This document shows, piece after piece, positions 1 to 6,840 of a DNA stretch of 13,193 bases; positions within the stretch are counted from its first letter, which is position 1; each line of letters opens with the position of its first letter. A program made the translations under genes and the position numbers. Below the pieces are notes generated by a model. The model saw only the letters and a program-made list of their open reading frames with translations, did not search any database and was not told where the DNA came from. This DNA comes from an uncultured Eubacteriales bacterium. Its GTDB lineage: Bacteria; Bacillota; Clostridia; Lachnospirales; CAG-274. The stretch spans positions 1 through 13,193 of the forward strand of contig CABVAP010000061.1 in the NCBI GenBank assembly GCA_902496345.1, written 5' to 3'.

Positions 1-1
1 C

Positions 2-56
2 AGCACTTTTGCTTTGCAAAAGCCGGCTTACGCCGTCCGGACTTCTTTCCGGTGCT
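2..56 (-). repeat. Compact cloverleaf-forming element, possible dispersed repeat or structured RNA
   Basis: Read on the minus strand, four helices pack with almost no unpaired bases. P1 pairs 56-53 with 5-2. P2 pairs 52-49 with 40-37 (CCGG/CCGG). P3 pairs 35-32 with 27-24 and closes a GTAA loop, a GNRA-type tetraloop in RNA. P4 pairs 22-16 with 12-6 (7 bp, 3-base loop). Only bases 36 and 23 lie between helices. The stretch is clearly richer in G+C than the DNA around it and has no convincing reading frame. Such elements in Clostridia are often dispersed intergenic repeats, but that is inferred here. The window edge cuts any outward extension of P1. The fold is seen in the sequence; function is unknown. 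Confidence 0.45.
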
Positions 57-87
57 AAGTACCACGCCGTAGGCAAATAAGTAGATT

Positions 88-102
88 TCCGATGTAATCG
101 GA
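88..102. other. Small hairpin beside the cloverleaf element
   Basis: A perfect 6-bp inverted repeat, TCCGAT (88-93) and ATCGGA (97-102), with a 3-base loop. It lies next to the cloverleaf element and may be part of the same unit. Between them the 7-mer ACGCCGT at 64-70 repeats the one at 30-36. No T-tract follows on either strand, so it is not an obvious terminator. Confidence 0.4.
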
Positions 103-191
103 TATAAACCCAAAAACCAAAACCACCTCAAAACCAGTTTTTTAAATCTTTTTACTCAAAAAAATTTACCCCTACAAACCCCAATTAACCC
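103..191. other. Spacer without a gene, A/C-rich on the plus strand
   Basis: The segment is strongly purine/pyrimidine skewed (AACCC and AAACC runs on the plus strand) and carries no plausible reading frame, promoter or RNA signature that I can support. It separates the structured left-end element from the xfp terminator. Confidence 0.5.
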
Positions 192-224
192 AAAAAGGAC
201 TGCCACAACAACTTGTAGCAGTCC
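192..224 (-). terminator. Intrinsic terminator of xfp
   Basis: On the minus strand a 7-bp stem GGACTGC/GCAGTCC (224-218 with 203-197) is extended past one mismatch by an ACAA/TTGT inner helix. TTTTT follows directly (196-192). It lies about 100 bases downstream of the xfp stop codon, so the transcript has an AT-rich 3' leader that includes an 11-bp direct repeat (298-308 and 312-322). Confidence 0.8.
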
Positions 225-321
225 CCATACGGTTAATATATTAAGTTTAAAGTATTTATGAGTAATTCAACGGAAAATAATCAACAAAAATCAATAATAA
301 TTAACAATCATTAATTAACAA

Positions 322-2685
322 TTATTTGTCTTCTGGTGTATGCCATTTCCAGTCGCGGATTTCTGGAAGGTCAAGACCATATTCAGCAATGTGTTGTTTG
401 TGAGCAACTAAAGTGTCACGCATTTTCTGAAGAAGATGAGCACCTTTGTTACCAAGCTGAGGAAGATTGTTGATAACAGCCTGAACAAGGTGGAAACGGT
501 CGATTTCGTTCTGAACACGCATATCAAAAGGAGTTGTAATAGTACCTTCTTCTTGGTAACCAAATACGTGAAGATTACGATTAGTACGGAAGTAAGTTAA
601 TTCGTGAATCATAGTTGGATAACCGTGGAAAGCGAAGATAATAGGTTTGTCTTTTGTAAATAATGCGTCATAGTCAACGTCAGTAAGACCGTGAGGGTGT
701 TTAGTTGAAGACTCAAGTTTCATAAGGTCAACAACGTTTATAAATCTTATTTTCAACTCTGGCATATTGTCACGAAGAATAGTAACAGCAGCTAAAGATT
801 CAAGAGTTGGAGTATCACCACAGCAAGCGATAACAACGTCAGGTTCGCCACCTTGGTCGTTACTTGCCCAGTCCCAAATACTAACACCTTGAGTACAATG
901 TTTAACAGCCTGTTCCATAGTAAGCCATTGTGGTCTAGGGTGTTTAGATGTAACAAGAACGTTTACATAGTTTTTACTTGCGATACAGTGGTCGAAGCAA
1001 GAAAGTAAACAGTTAGTATCTGGTGGGAGATAGATACGAACTACATCGGCTTTTTTGTTAGCGATATGGTCTAAGAAACCAGGGTCCTGATGAGTGAAAC
1101 CATTGTGGTCTTGTTGCCATACGTTTGAACTTAAAATAAGGTTAAGAGAAGCGATTTTCTGTCTCCAAGGAAGTTCAGAACATACTTTGAGCCATTTAGC
1201 GTGCTGAGCAGCCATAGAGTCAACGATACGGATAAAAGCTTCATAACTAGCGAAGAAACCGTGACGACCAGTTAAAAGGTAACCTTCAAGCCAGCCTTCA
1301 CACATATGCTCACTAAGCATAGAGTCCATAACACGACCATCAGCAGCAACAAATTCATCATTTTCTTGAATTTCGCCGTTGTTCCAATCTCTGTTAGTAA
1401 CTTCAAAAACTTTACCAAGTCTGTTAGACATAGTTTCGTCTGGTCCAAAGATACGGAAGTTTCTAGAATCTTTGTTAAGAGCGAATACGTCACGAACATA
1501 TCCACCAAGTTCAATCATATCTTGACCTTCAACAGAACCTGGGTAAGGAACGTCTTTAGCATATTTTTTGAAGTCTGGTAAGTGGAGGTCACGAAGAAGA
1601 AGACCACCGTTTGCGTGAGGGTTAGCACTAATTCTTCTGTCCCCAACAGGAGCAAGCTCTTTAAGTTCAGGGATAAGTCTAGCGTTTTCGTCGAATAATT
1701 CTTCTGGTTTGTAGCTTAAAAGCCAATCTTTAAGGATTTTAAGATGTTCTTCACCTTTTTCCATAGTGATAGGAACCTGGTGAGCTCTGAAAGAACCTTC
1801 AATGTTCTGACCGTCAACAACTTTAGGACCAGTCCATCCTTTAGGAGTTCTTAAAACAATCATTGGCCAGAAAGGTCTAGTAGAATCATTGTTTTCACGA
1901 GCATTTTTCTGAATTTCTTTAATTTTTTCAACACAAGTATCAACAGTTTCAGCCATTTTCTTGTGCATTTCCATAGGGCCAGAGCCTTCAACGAAATGAG
2001 GTTCCCAACCACAACCGTGGAAGAAGCTTTCGATTTCATCGTGAGAAATTCTAGAGAAGATAGTAGGGTTGCTAATTTTATATCCATTAAGGTGCATAAT
2101 AGGAAGAACAGCACCGTCTGTAACAGGGTTTAAGAATTTATTTGAATGCCAAGCAGTTGCAAGAGGACCTGTTTCAGCTTCACCGTCACCAACGATACAA
2201 GTAGCGATTAAGTCAGGGTTATCAAAAACAGCACCAAAAGCGTGGGCGATAGAATAACCAAGCTCACCACCTTCGTTGATAGAACCAGGAGTTTCAGGAG
2301 CAACGTGGCTTGAGATACCGCCAGGGAAAGAGAACTGTTTGCAAAGTTTTTTCATACCCTCGATGTCTTGGCTAACGTTTGGATAAACTTCACTGTAAGT
2401 ACCTTCAAGGTATGAGTTTGCAACGAAGAAATTTCCGCCGTGACCAGGGCCAGAAATTAAAATCATATCGAGGTCAAATTTTTTGATTGCACGGTTCATA
2501 TGAGCATAAATAAAGTTTTGTCCAGGAACAGTACCCCAGTGACCAACGATTTTCTTTTTGATGTGTTCCATAGTAAGAGGTTCACGTAAAAGAGGGTTGT
2601 CAAGCAAGTAAAGCTGAGCAGCTGATAAATAATTTGCAGCTCTCCAATAGGCGTCAATTTTTTCAAATTCGTCTTTAAAGTTCAT
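322..2685 (-). CDS. xfp: Xylulose-5-phosphate/fructose-6-phosphate phosphoketolase
   Basis: A cytosolic, thiamine-diphosphate-dependent enzyme that cleaves xylulose 5-phosphate (and usually fructose 6-phosphate) with inorganic phosphate, giving acetyl phosphate plus glyceraldehyde 3-phosphate or erythrose 4-phosphate. The 787-residue product has the usual family length. Visible motifs are GHWGTVPGQ (48-56), GPGHGG (79-84), the signature EGGELGY (138-144), the ThDP/Mg-binding GDGEAETGP (166-174) and GFTHQDPG in the middle domain (529-536). The start at 2685 is chosen because AGGAG lies 10 bases upstream and the product then begins MNFKDEF. A longer frame reaching 2751 would overlap the -10 box. 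The gene stands alone, with its own promoter and terminator. Its G+C (about 42-45% in sampled lines) is above that of its neighbours, which may reflect codon selection for high expression or transfer. The substrate range cannot be read from sequence. Confidence 0.97.
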   Translation of the reverse strand: MNFKDEFEKIDAYWRAANYLSAAQLYLLDNPLLREPLTMEHIKKKIVGHWGTVPGQNFIYAHMNRAIKKFDLDMILISGPGHGGNFFVANSYLEGTYSEVYPNVSQDIEGMKKLCKQFSFPGGISSHVAPETPGSINEGGELGYSIAHAFGAVFDNPDLIATCIVGDGEAETGPLATAWHSNKFLNPVTDGAVLPIMHLNGYKISNPTIFSRISHDEIESFFHGCGWEPHFVEGSGPMEMHKKMAETVDTCVEKIKEIQKNARENNDSTRPFWPMIVLRTPKGWTGPKVVDGQNIEGSFRAHQVPITMEKGEEHLKILKDWLLSYKPEELFDENARLIPELKELAPVGDRRISANPHANGGLLLRDLHLPDFKKYAKDVPYPGSVEGQDMIELGGYVRDVFALNKDSRNFRIFGPDETMSNRLGKVFEVTNRDWNNGEIQENDEFVAADGRVMDSMLSEHMCEGWLEGYLLTGRHGFFASYEAFIRIVDSMAAQHAKWLKVCSELPWRQKIASLNLILSSNVWQQDHNGFTHQDPGFLDHIANKKADVVRIYLPPDTNCLLSCFDHCIASKNYVNVLVTSKHPRPQWLTMEQAVKHCTQGVSIWDWASNDQGGEPDVVIACCGDTPTLESLAAVTILRDNMPELKIRFINVVDLMKLESSTKHPHGLTDVDYDALFTKDKPIIFAFHGYPTMIHELTYFRTNRNLHVFGYQEEGTITTPFDMRVQNEIDRFHLVQAVINNLPQLGNKGAHLLQKMRDTLVAHKQHIAEYGLDLPEIRDWKWHTPEDK

Positions 2686-2695
2686 TATTGTCTTT

Positions 2696-2700
2696 CTCCT
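2696..2700 (-). promoter_or_regulatory. Ribosome binding site of xfp
   Basis: AGGAG on the minus strand, 10 bases before the ATG at 2685. It decides the start in favour of MNFKDEF over the upstream in-frame codon at 2751. A 6-bp hairpin (TCTGTT/AACAGA, 2705-2720) sits a few bases upstream in the leader and may protect the 5' end of the message or modulate ribosome access. Confidence 0.8.
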
Positions 2701-2749
2701 CTCTTCTGTTTTTAAACAGAGGGTTAAATTTATTTTTTCTTGTGAGTAC

Positions 2750-2779
2750 ATTATAACTTATAATAACAAGTTTTGTCAA
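2750..2779 (-). promoter_or_regulatory. Sigma-A promoter of xfp
   Basis: On the minus strand, TTGACA (2779-2774) and TATAAT (2755-2750) are both perfect consensus with an 18-base spacer and AT-rich upstream DNA. Transcription would start near 2743, leaving a leader of about 58 bases. A strong unregulated-looking core suits a highly expressed fermentative enzyme. A dyad overlapping the -35 box is listed separately. Confidence 0.85.
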
Positions 2780-2792
2780 ATTTTTAACTTGT
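2766..2792. promoter_or_regulatory. Operator-like dyad around the xfp -35 box
   Basis: A perfect 7-bp inverted repeat, ACAAGTT (2766-2772) and AACTTGT (2786-2792), is separated by 13 bases and encloses the -35 hexamer. That geometry would let a dimeric regulator block the promoter. No regulator family can be named from the sequence, and dyads arise easily in AT-rich DNA. Confidence 0.35.
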
Positions 2793-3073
2793 ATTTTTTC
2801 AAGACAACTTATTGCAAAAAAACAGAAAATATAAATAAAATGTCGATTTTTAGGCTAAAAAACAAACAAATAATTGGAATTTTTAACTTATATACAACAT
2901 ATATAAAAATAAAATATACATTTTAGCTAATTTAAAATACTAATTTTCGTTAAACTTCAACAATAGTTTTTTTCATTTTTCCATAATAATACTGTTTTTT
3001 CTATGCGTATAAGTTTCAAAAAAACTGATTATTCTCAACCAATAGTTTTATTATAAAATATATAATAACTTGC
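2793..3073. other. AT-rich intergenic spacer upstream of xfp
   Basis: About 280 bases without a gene, lying between the xfp promoter and the terminators of the ddl transcript. I see only poly-A/T runs, scattered TATA-like strings and an 8-codon minus-strand frame (2950-2976) with no good ribosome binding site. No riboswitch or RNA gene is recognisable. Confidence 0.6.
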
Positions 3074-3110
3074 AAAAAAATAAGGCTATGAGCATTACCA
3101 TAAGCCTTAT
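3074..3110 (-). terminator. Second, distal intrinsic terminator of the ddl transcript
   Basis: On the minus strand an 8-bp stem (3110-3103 with 3087-3080) continues past one bulged base (3102) into a 3-bp ATG/CAT helix, with an 8-base loop. Seven T residues follow (3080-3074). It lies behind the terminator at 3146-3177, so the pair probably acts as a back-up that shields the xfp promoter region from read-through. Confidence 0.75.
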
Positions 3111-3145
3111 CATTATCATTATTATAATACAATCAATAGTAACCT

Positions 3146-3177
3146 AAAAAGCCTGTGGAGCGATGCCCCACAGGCTT
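3146..3177 (-). terminator. First intrinsic terminator of the ddl transcript
   Basis: A perfect 10-bp stem AAGCCTGTGG/CCACAGGCTT (minus strand 3177-3168 with 3158-3149) has a 9-base loop and runs into a T-tract (3150-3146). It begins 11 bases after the ddl stop codon. The loop and upper stem resemble the hairpin at 13130-13144 (12 of 14 bases alike), suggesting a shared repeat-like hairpin motif. Confidence 0.88.
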
Positions 3178-3187
3178 AACTTAACTT

Positions 3188-4120
3188 TTACCCAATTTCA
3201 TTTTTAATTAAATCGTCAATAAAATCTCCTATACCTATACCAAGCTCATTTAAAGTTCTTGTAACAGTACTTTGAGCAGTAAAACCAGGGATTGTGTTTA
3301 CCTCGATAAAGTAAACTTGTTCGTCAGAAACGATTAAATCAACACAGCAAATTCCTTTACACTCAAATATGTCAAAGACCTTTTTAGCAATGTCTTTTAT
3401 CATATCTTGCATAAACTCCGGAAGTGTTGAAAACTTTAGTTTTGATGATTTATCAACATATTTTGCATTGTAGTCATAAAATTTTGAATTTGTTGAAACA
3501 TCAAGAACAGGAAGAACTTCAAGCGAATTTTGTTTTTGCACAACAACGCAGGTAACTTCCTTTCCAGAGATGTATTTTTCAATTATAACATCGTCATCAT
3601 ATTCACTAATTATGTTCTTAATCGCCTCTTTTGTTTCAGAAATATCGTTGCATATATAAATCCCAATACTTCCGCCACCATTGTTCGGCTTAACGATAAC
3701 AGGAAAACTAAGTTCTTTTATTTTTTCCTCAAAATCAACTATGTCGTTTGTTTTTTTGATAAAGACGTCTTCACAAACAGGAACGCCGTTCTCTTTCAAA
3801 ACAGACTTGCACATACTTTTGTTCATACAGATAGCACCGGAAAGCACACAGTTTCCAACGGTTGGAATATTAAGACAGTTTAAAAGTCCAGAAACAGAAC
3901 CGTTTTCGCCCTCTCCACCGTGTAATAAGTTTAAAACTACATCAGGGGCAAAACCAATTAAATCATTTATCCAAGAAATACTTTTGTCATTTGGCACTGT
4001 AATTTCCTTTACCTCATAAACATCTTTGTTTATGTATTTTAAAACTTCTTTTGCCGATTGCAGTGAAATTTCCCTTTCAAAAGAATTTCCTCCAGATAGA
4101 ACAGCAAGTTTTGTTTTCAT
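3188..4120 (-). CDS. ddl: D-alanine--D-alanine ligase-like ATP-grasp protein
   Basis: By family, joins two D-alanines with ATP in the cytosol to supply the peptidoglycan precursor dipeptide. The 310-residue length fits. Residues matching the E. coli DdlB Glu15/Ser150/Tyr216 triad are E15 (SFEREIS), S151 (GGGSIGI) and Y221 (AKY). K220 and the metal/substrate segment with D261, E273, N275 and S284 (VNTIPGFTAQS) are also present. Several usually fixed positions differ. The arginine before the catalytic Asp (DdlB Arg255, in RxD) is C259 in ICCVDL. The HGxxGEDG segment reads HGGEGENG (67-74). The loop normally GSSVG is GSIGI. It may be a genuine but diverged Ddl, or a paralogue making another dipeptide. 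An AAGG ribosome binding site precedes the ATG. It is the last gene of the minus-strand row, 39 bases after the galT-like gene, and not beside mur genes. Confidence 0.85.
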   Translation of the reverse strand: MKTKLAVLSGGNSFEREISLQSAKEVLKYINKDVYEVKEITVPNDKSISWINDLIGFAPDVVLNLLHGGEGENGSVSGLLNCLNIPTVGNCVLSGAICMNKSMCKSVLKENGVPVCEDVFIKKTNDIVDFEEKIKELSFPVIVKPNNGGGSIGIYICNDISETKEAIKNIISEYDDDVIIEKYISGKEVTCVVVQKQNSLEVLPVLDVSTNSKFYDYNAKYVDKSSKLKFSTLPEFMQDMIKDIAKKVFDIFECKGICCVDLIVSDEQVYFIEVNTIPGFTAQSTVTRTLNELGIGIGDFIDDLIKNEIG

Positions 4121-4159
4121 TTTTTTACACCTTCTAAATTTAATTTTGTTGTTAATTTA

Positions 4160-5101
4160 TTAATCATTTATTGATACCTGTTTTAAAATCTCAGCAGATT
4201 TTTCTGGCAAAACAGAATTAATATAACAGCCGGTAGAAAATTCAAACCCAGCCATATGCCCTATTCTCGGGATAATTTGAATATGGAAATGCAGATATTT
4301 TCTAAAATCATCATCGTCAGATTCAGCCTTTGGAGAATTGAAAAAACATATATTGTACGAAATCCCCTCGTATAAGGCTGCCAAACGTTTAACACAATTT
4401 CGAACCATTTTCCCTAAATCAAAAATTTGTGTTTCGTCACACTCTGATATATTAAGTATATGCTCTTTAGGAATTATATACATCTCATAAGGAAATTTTG
4501 CATCTGTCGGAACATAAGACATAAAACTTTCATTTTCCTCTATAATCTGGCTACCAAGAGTTTTTTTCAAGTGACAAAAATAACATTCTCCGTTGTCGTT
4601 ATAATATTTTTGAAGGACATTTTTTATTCCCTCAAATTTAGGTGGCACAACTGATAGTGAAGCAATTTGCCAATGTGAGTGAGATTGGCTAGCCCCAGCG
4701 TCTATACCGTCATTTTTAAAAACCTGAACATATTTTATACGTTTATCTTGCATAACCTCTGTAAAACGGTGTTTTATGGCTTTCATAACCTCGGCGATAT
4801 GTTCATCTGTAAATTTATATAATCTTTCTTTGTGGTCATCTGTATCTATCAATACATCGTGTAAACCGTGATGAAAGAAATCATTTTTAGAAATAAAAGG
4901 ATATTTATTTGGTACAATCCTTATTTTTTTATCATCAGTGGAAAAAATTTCTTTTGGAGTCATAGAGCTGTTTTCCGGACAAAACGGGCAAAATTCCTTA
5001 GGTGTTTCAGAAACACGAAGTTTTTTAAAATTTTGTGGTCTTTTTGCTCTTTCTTCAGCAAAGAAAATTAATTCACCTGTTAAAAAACATTGTTTAACCA
5101 T
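4160..5101 (-). CDS. galT: GalT-family hexose-1-phosphate nucleotidylyltransferase
   Basis: By family, transfers UMP between UDP-glucose and galactose 1-phosphate through a histidine-bound nucleotidyl intermediate (Leloir pathway, cytosol). The 313-residue product has the GalT layout. CPFC (38-41) and GLHDV (79-83) look like zinc-site elements. The active-site segment GASQSHSHWQ (136-145) has H141, H143 and Q145. A second half follows with CYFC (173-176), PKEH (211-214), HFHIQIIPR (271-279) and GCYIN (291-295). The active site reads HSHWQ instead of the usual HPHxQ, so the sugar phosphate or nucleotide may differ; an ADP-glucose phosphorylase-type activity is an alternative. No galK or galE is nearby. 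The start is supported by GAGGTG about 7 bases before the ATG. It follows the solute-binding gene by 106 bases with no terminator seen, and may have a minor promoter of its own. Confidence 0.85.
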   Translation of the reverse strand: MVKQCFLTGELIFFAEERAKRPQNFKKLRVSETPKEFCPFCPENSSMTPKEIFSTDDKKIRIVPNKYPFISKNDFFHHGLHDVLIDTDDHKERLYKFTDEHIAEVMKAIKHRFTEVMQDKRIKYVQVFKNDGIDAGASQSHSHWQIASLSVVPPKFEGIKNVLQKYYNDNGECYFCHLKKTLGSQIIEENESFMSYVPTDAKFPYEMYIIPKEHILNISECDETQIFDLGKMVRNCVKRLAALYEGISYNICFFNSPKAESDDDDFRKYLHFHIQIIPRIGHMAGFEFSTGCYINSVLPEKSAEILKQVSIND

Positions 5102-5207
5102 TGATATACACCTCTTTTTAACTTGTAATTTATTCTAAAATCTAATTGTAATTAATTTCGTCAATGATATTCGGTGAATTAACTTGCTTTAATATTTATG
5201 TGTAAAA

Positions 5208-6818
5208 TTAATTTATATACCATTTTTGAATATCATTAAAAATATTGTCTACAACTGGGTGCTTTTCACCGTTTATATTAGAGTTTGTCAAAATCGCAGA
5301 ATATTTAAAACAAAGTCCAGTACAAGGGATTTGACTTTCAATAAATTTTTGAAGCTCCTCTTGAGCAGTTTTGAACGCATCGTCACTTGTTGCATTTTGT
5401 GTTTTAGCGATAAGTTCGTCCATTTGAGGATTTGAGTAGTTGCAGTAATTTATTCCGTTTGTTATTCCTATAGTCGATAAAAACGGACTAATTTCGCCAG
5501 AATTTGAAAATTTAACCCCACCGATAAACATATCAAAATTATCTGATGCAAGCATACTCTTATATGTTTCAAAAGGCTGTCTATTGACTGTTATGTTAAA
5601 ACCAATTTGGTTTAATCTATCAGCAATCATTGTTGCAGCTTCACACCTTGATTTATTATCAGAATTTACAAGAATAGAAAAAGTCAAATTTTCTTTTTTA
5701 TAACCGGATTTTTCTATTATGGAAGAGGCTTCCTCTATGCTGTATTTAGGAGGTTTCAAGCTATCCTTTGCATAAAACCAGGAGTTAGGGTTTATAGGTA
5801 AATAGCTTTCAACGCCGTGTTTTAAATAAACGCTTTCAAAAATTTCAGAAATAGGAACAGCGTGAGATATTGCTTGACGAATTACAATGTTAGCCAACAT
5901 AGCATTTTTAAAATTATATCCCAAAAATTCAAAATTGTTTGTGTTAAATTCAGTTATGTTTATGTTTTTACCAACGTTGTATTTTCCCCATTCGCTTATA
6001 TCAGATTGAACGACATCTGTTATTGATTGCTCAAAAGCATAAAGGTCAGTTTGTCTGTCATCTGTTATTATAACCGAAACATTATCGATATAAGGGCTTC
6101 CATTTACACCATTGCACTTTTCAAGATTTAGAGAATGTGCAAGCTGATATGATGAAAATTTAAAACTTCCACTTCCCATAGGTTTAAAGCTAACATCACT
6201 ATCAAGGGCAAGCTTTCCGTCATAGTAGTTAGACGGTATTATTGGGAAAGAAAGGTTTCTTATGTTGTAATAATAAGCTTTTGATAATTTTATAGTCAAA
6301 GAGTTACCGTTGTCTATAACAGATGATATATTTGCAACCGAATCTTTGTAAAGACTTTTATCTCCTTGTGCTTTAATTGTGTTAATTGAAAAAATAACGT
6401 CTTTTGCTGTTATAGGTGAACCGTTGTGCCAGCTAAGCCCACTTTTAAGATTTATGGTTAAAATATCGTTGTTTATAGCATAGCTGTCGGCAATATTAGA
6501 AACGACTTTACCTGTTTCATCGATTTTAAAAAGGGGTTCAAAAATCAATTTTAAAGCTTTGTCAACAGTAACATCTTCATTTATCAAAGGATTTAATGTT
6601 TTAGGCATACGCATAGATAAACGCAAAGTTCCTCCCGATTTAGGAGTAGAATTTTCGTTGTCACCGTTTTTTTCTTGTGTACTAATAGAATAATTGTTGT
6701 AATCACCAGCTACTGCGTTATTTTGTTCATTTTCAAATTCAACTTGGTCAACGCTCTGTTCACAGCCAAAAAGAAATAATGAAAACGAAATCAAAATCAA
6801 TAAAGAAATCTTTTTCAT
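5208..6818 (-). CDS. Peptide-type ABC transporter solute-binding lipoprotein (SBP family 5)
   Basis: An extracytoplasmic receptor that by family captures oligopeptides, or sometimes nickel or sugars, for an ABC importer. The 536-residue product starts with a lipoprotein signal: KK, a hydrophobic core, and lipobox LFGC with C19 as the lipidated residue. A low-complexity N/E/S-rich linker (20-60) leads to the mature fold. Family-5 hallmarks are GGTLRL (62-67), LNPLINED, WHNGSPITAKDVIFSI (130-145) and PMGSGSFKF. The ATG at 6818 is preferred over an in-frame TTG at 6824 because GGGGG lies 7 bases upstream and the signal then begins MKKIS. No permease or ATPase gene is in the window, so it is an orphan receptor that must share a transporter or act in sensing. 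It starts 22 bases after the transglycosylase gene. Confidence 0.92.
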   Translation of the reverse strand: MKKISLLILISFSLFLFGCEQSVDQVEFENEQNNAVAGDYNNYSISTQEKNGDNENSTPKSGGTLRLSMRMPKTLNPLINEDVTVDKALKLIFEPLFKIDETGKVVSNIADSYAINNDILTINLKSGLSWHNGSPITAKDVIFSINTIKAQGDKSLYKDSVANISSVIDNGNSLTIKLSKAYYYNIRNLSFPIIPSNYYDGKLALDSDVSFKPMGSGSFKFSSYQLAHSLNLEKCNGVNGSPYIDNVSVIITDDRQTDLYAFEQSITDVVQSDISEWGKYNVGKNINITEFNTNNFEFLGYNFKNAMLANIVIRQAISHAVPISEIFESVYLKHGVESYLPINPNSWFYAKDSLKPPKYSIEEASSIIEKSGYKKENLTFSILVNSDNKSRCEAATMIADRLNQIGFNITVNRQPFETYKSMLASDNFDMFIGGVKFSNSGEISPFLSTIGITNGINYCNYSNPQMDELIAKTQNATSDDAFKTAQEELQKFIESQIPCTGLCFKYSAILTNSNINGEKHPVVDNIFNDIQKWYIN

Positions 6819-6840
6819 AACCAACCCCCGTTTGCATAAG

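Noticed and set aside
1272..2257. Several open frames of 60-90 codons within xfp on both strands
   Set aside because: They overlap a clear phosphoketolase coding sequence, lack ribosome binding sites and have no recognisable protein features; the same holds for frames inside ddl, galT and polA.
2686..2751. N-terminal extension of phosphoketolase to 2751
   Set aside because: The extra 22 residues overlap the -10 box and predicted transcription start, and a good ribosome binding site precedes the ATG at 2685.
2773..2790. Rex-like (NADH-sensing) operator over the xfp -35 box
   Set aside because: Only 11 of 14 defined positions agree with the TTGTTAA-N4-TTAACAA pattern and the right end fails, so I do not assign a regulator.
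2950..2976. Eight-codon minus-strand frame upstream of xfp (MKKTIVEV)
   Set aside because: There is no convincing ribosome binding site and no coupling to another gene; short frames like this are frequent in AT-rich spacer.
5136..5164. Promoter for the galT-like gene (TTGACG at 5164-5159)
   Set aside because: At 17 or 18 bases spacing the -10 positions match TATAAT poorly, so it is not listed as a feature.
6819..6824. TTG start two codons upstream for the solute-binding lipoprotein
   Set aside because: The ATG at 6818 has the better spacing from GGGGG and gives a standard MKK lipoprotein signal.
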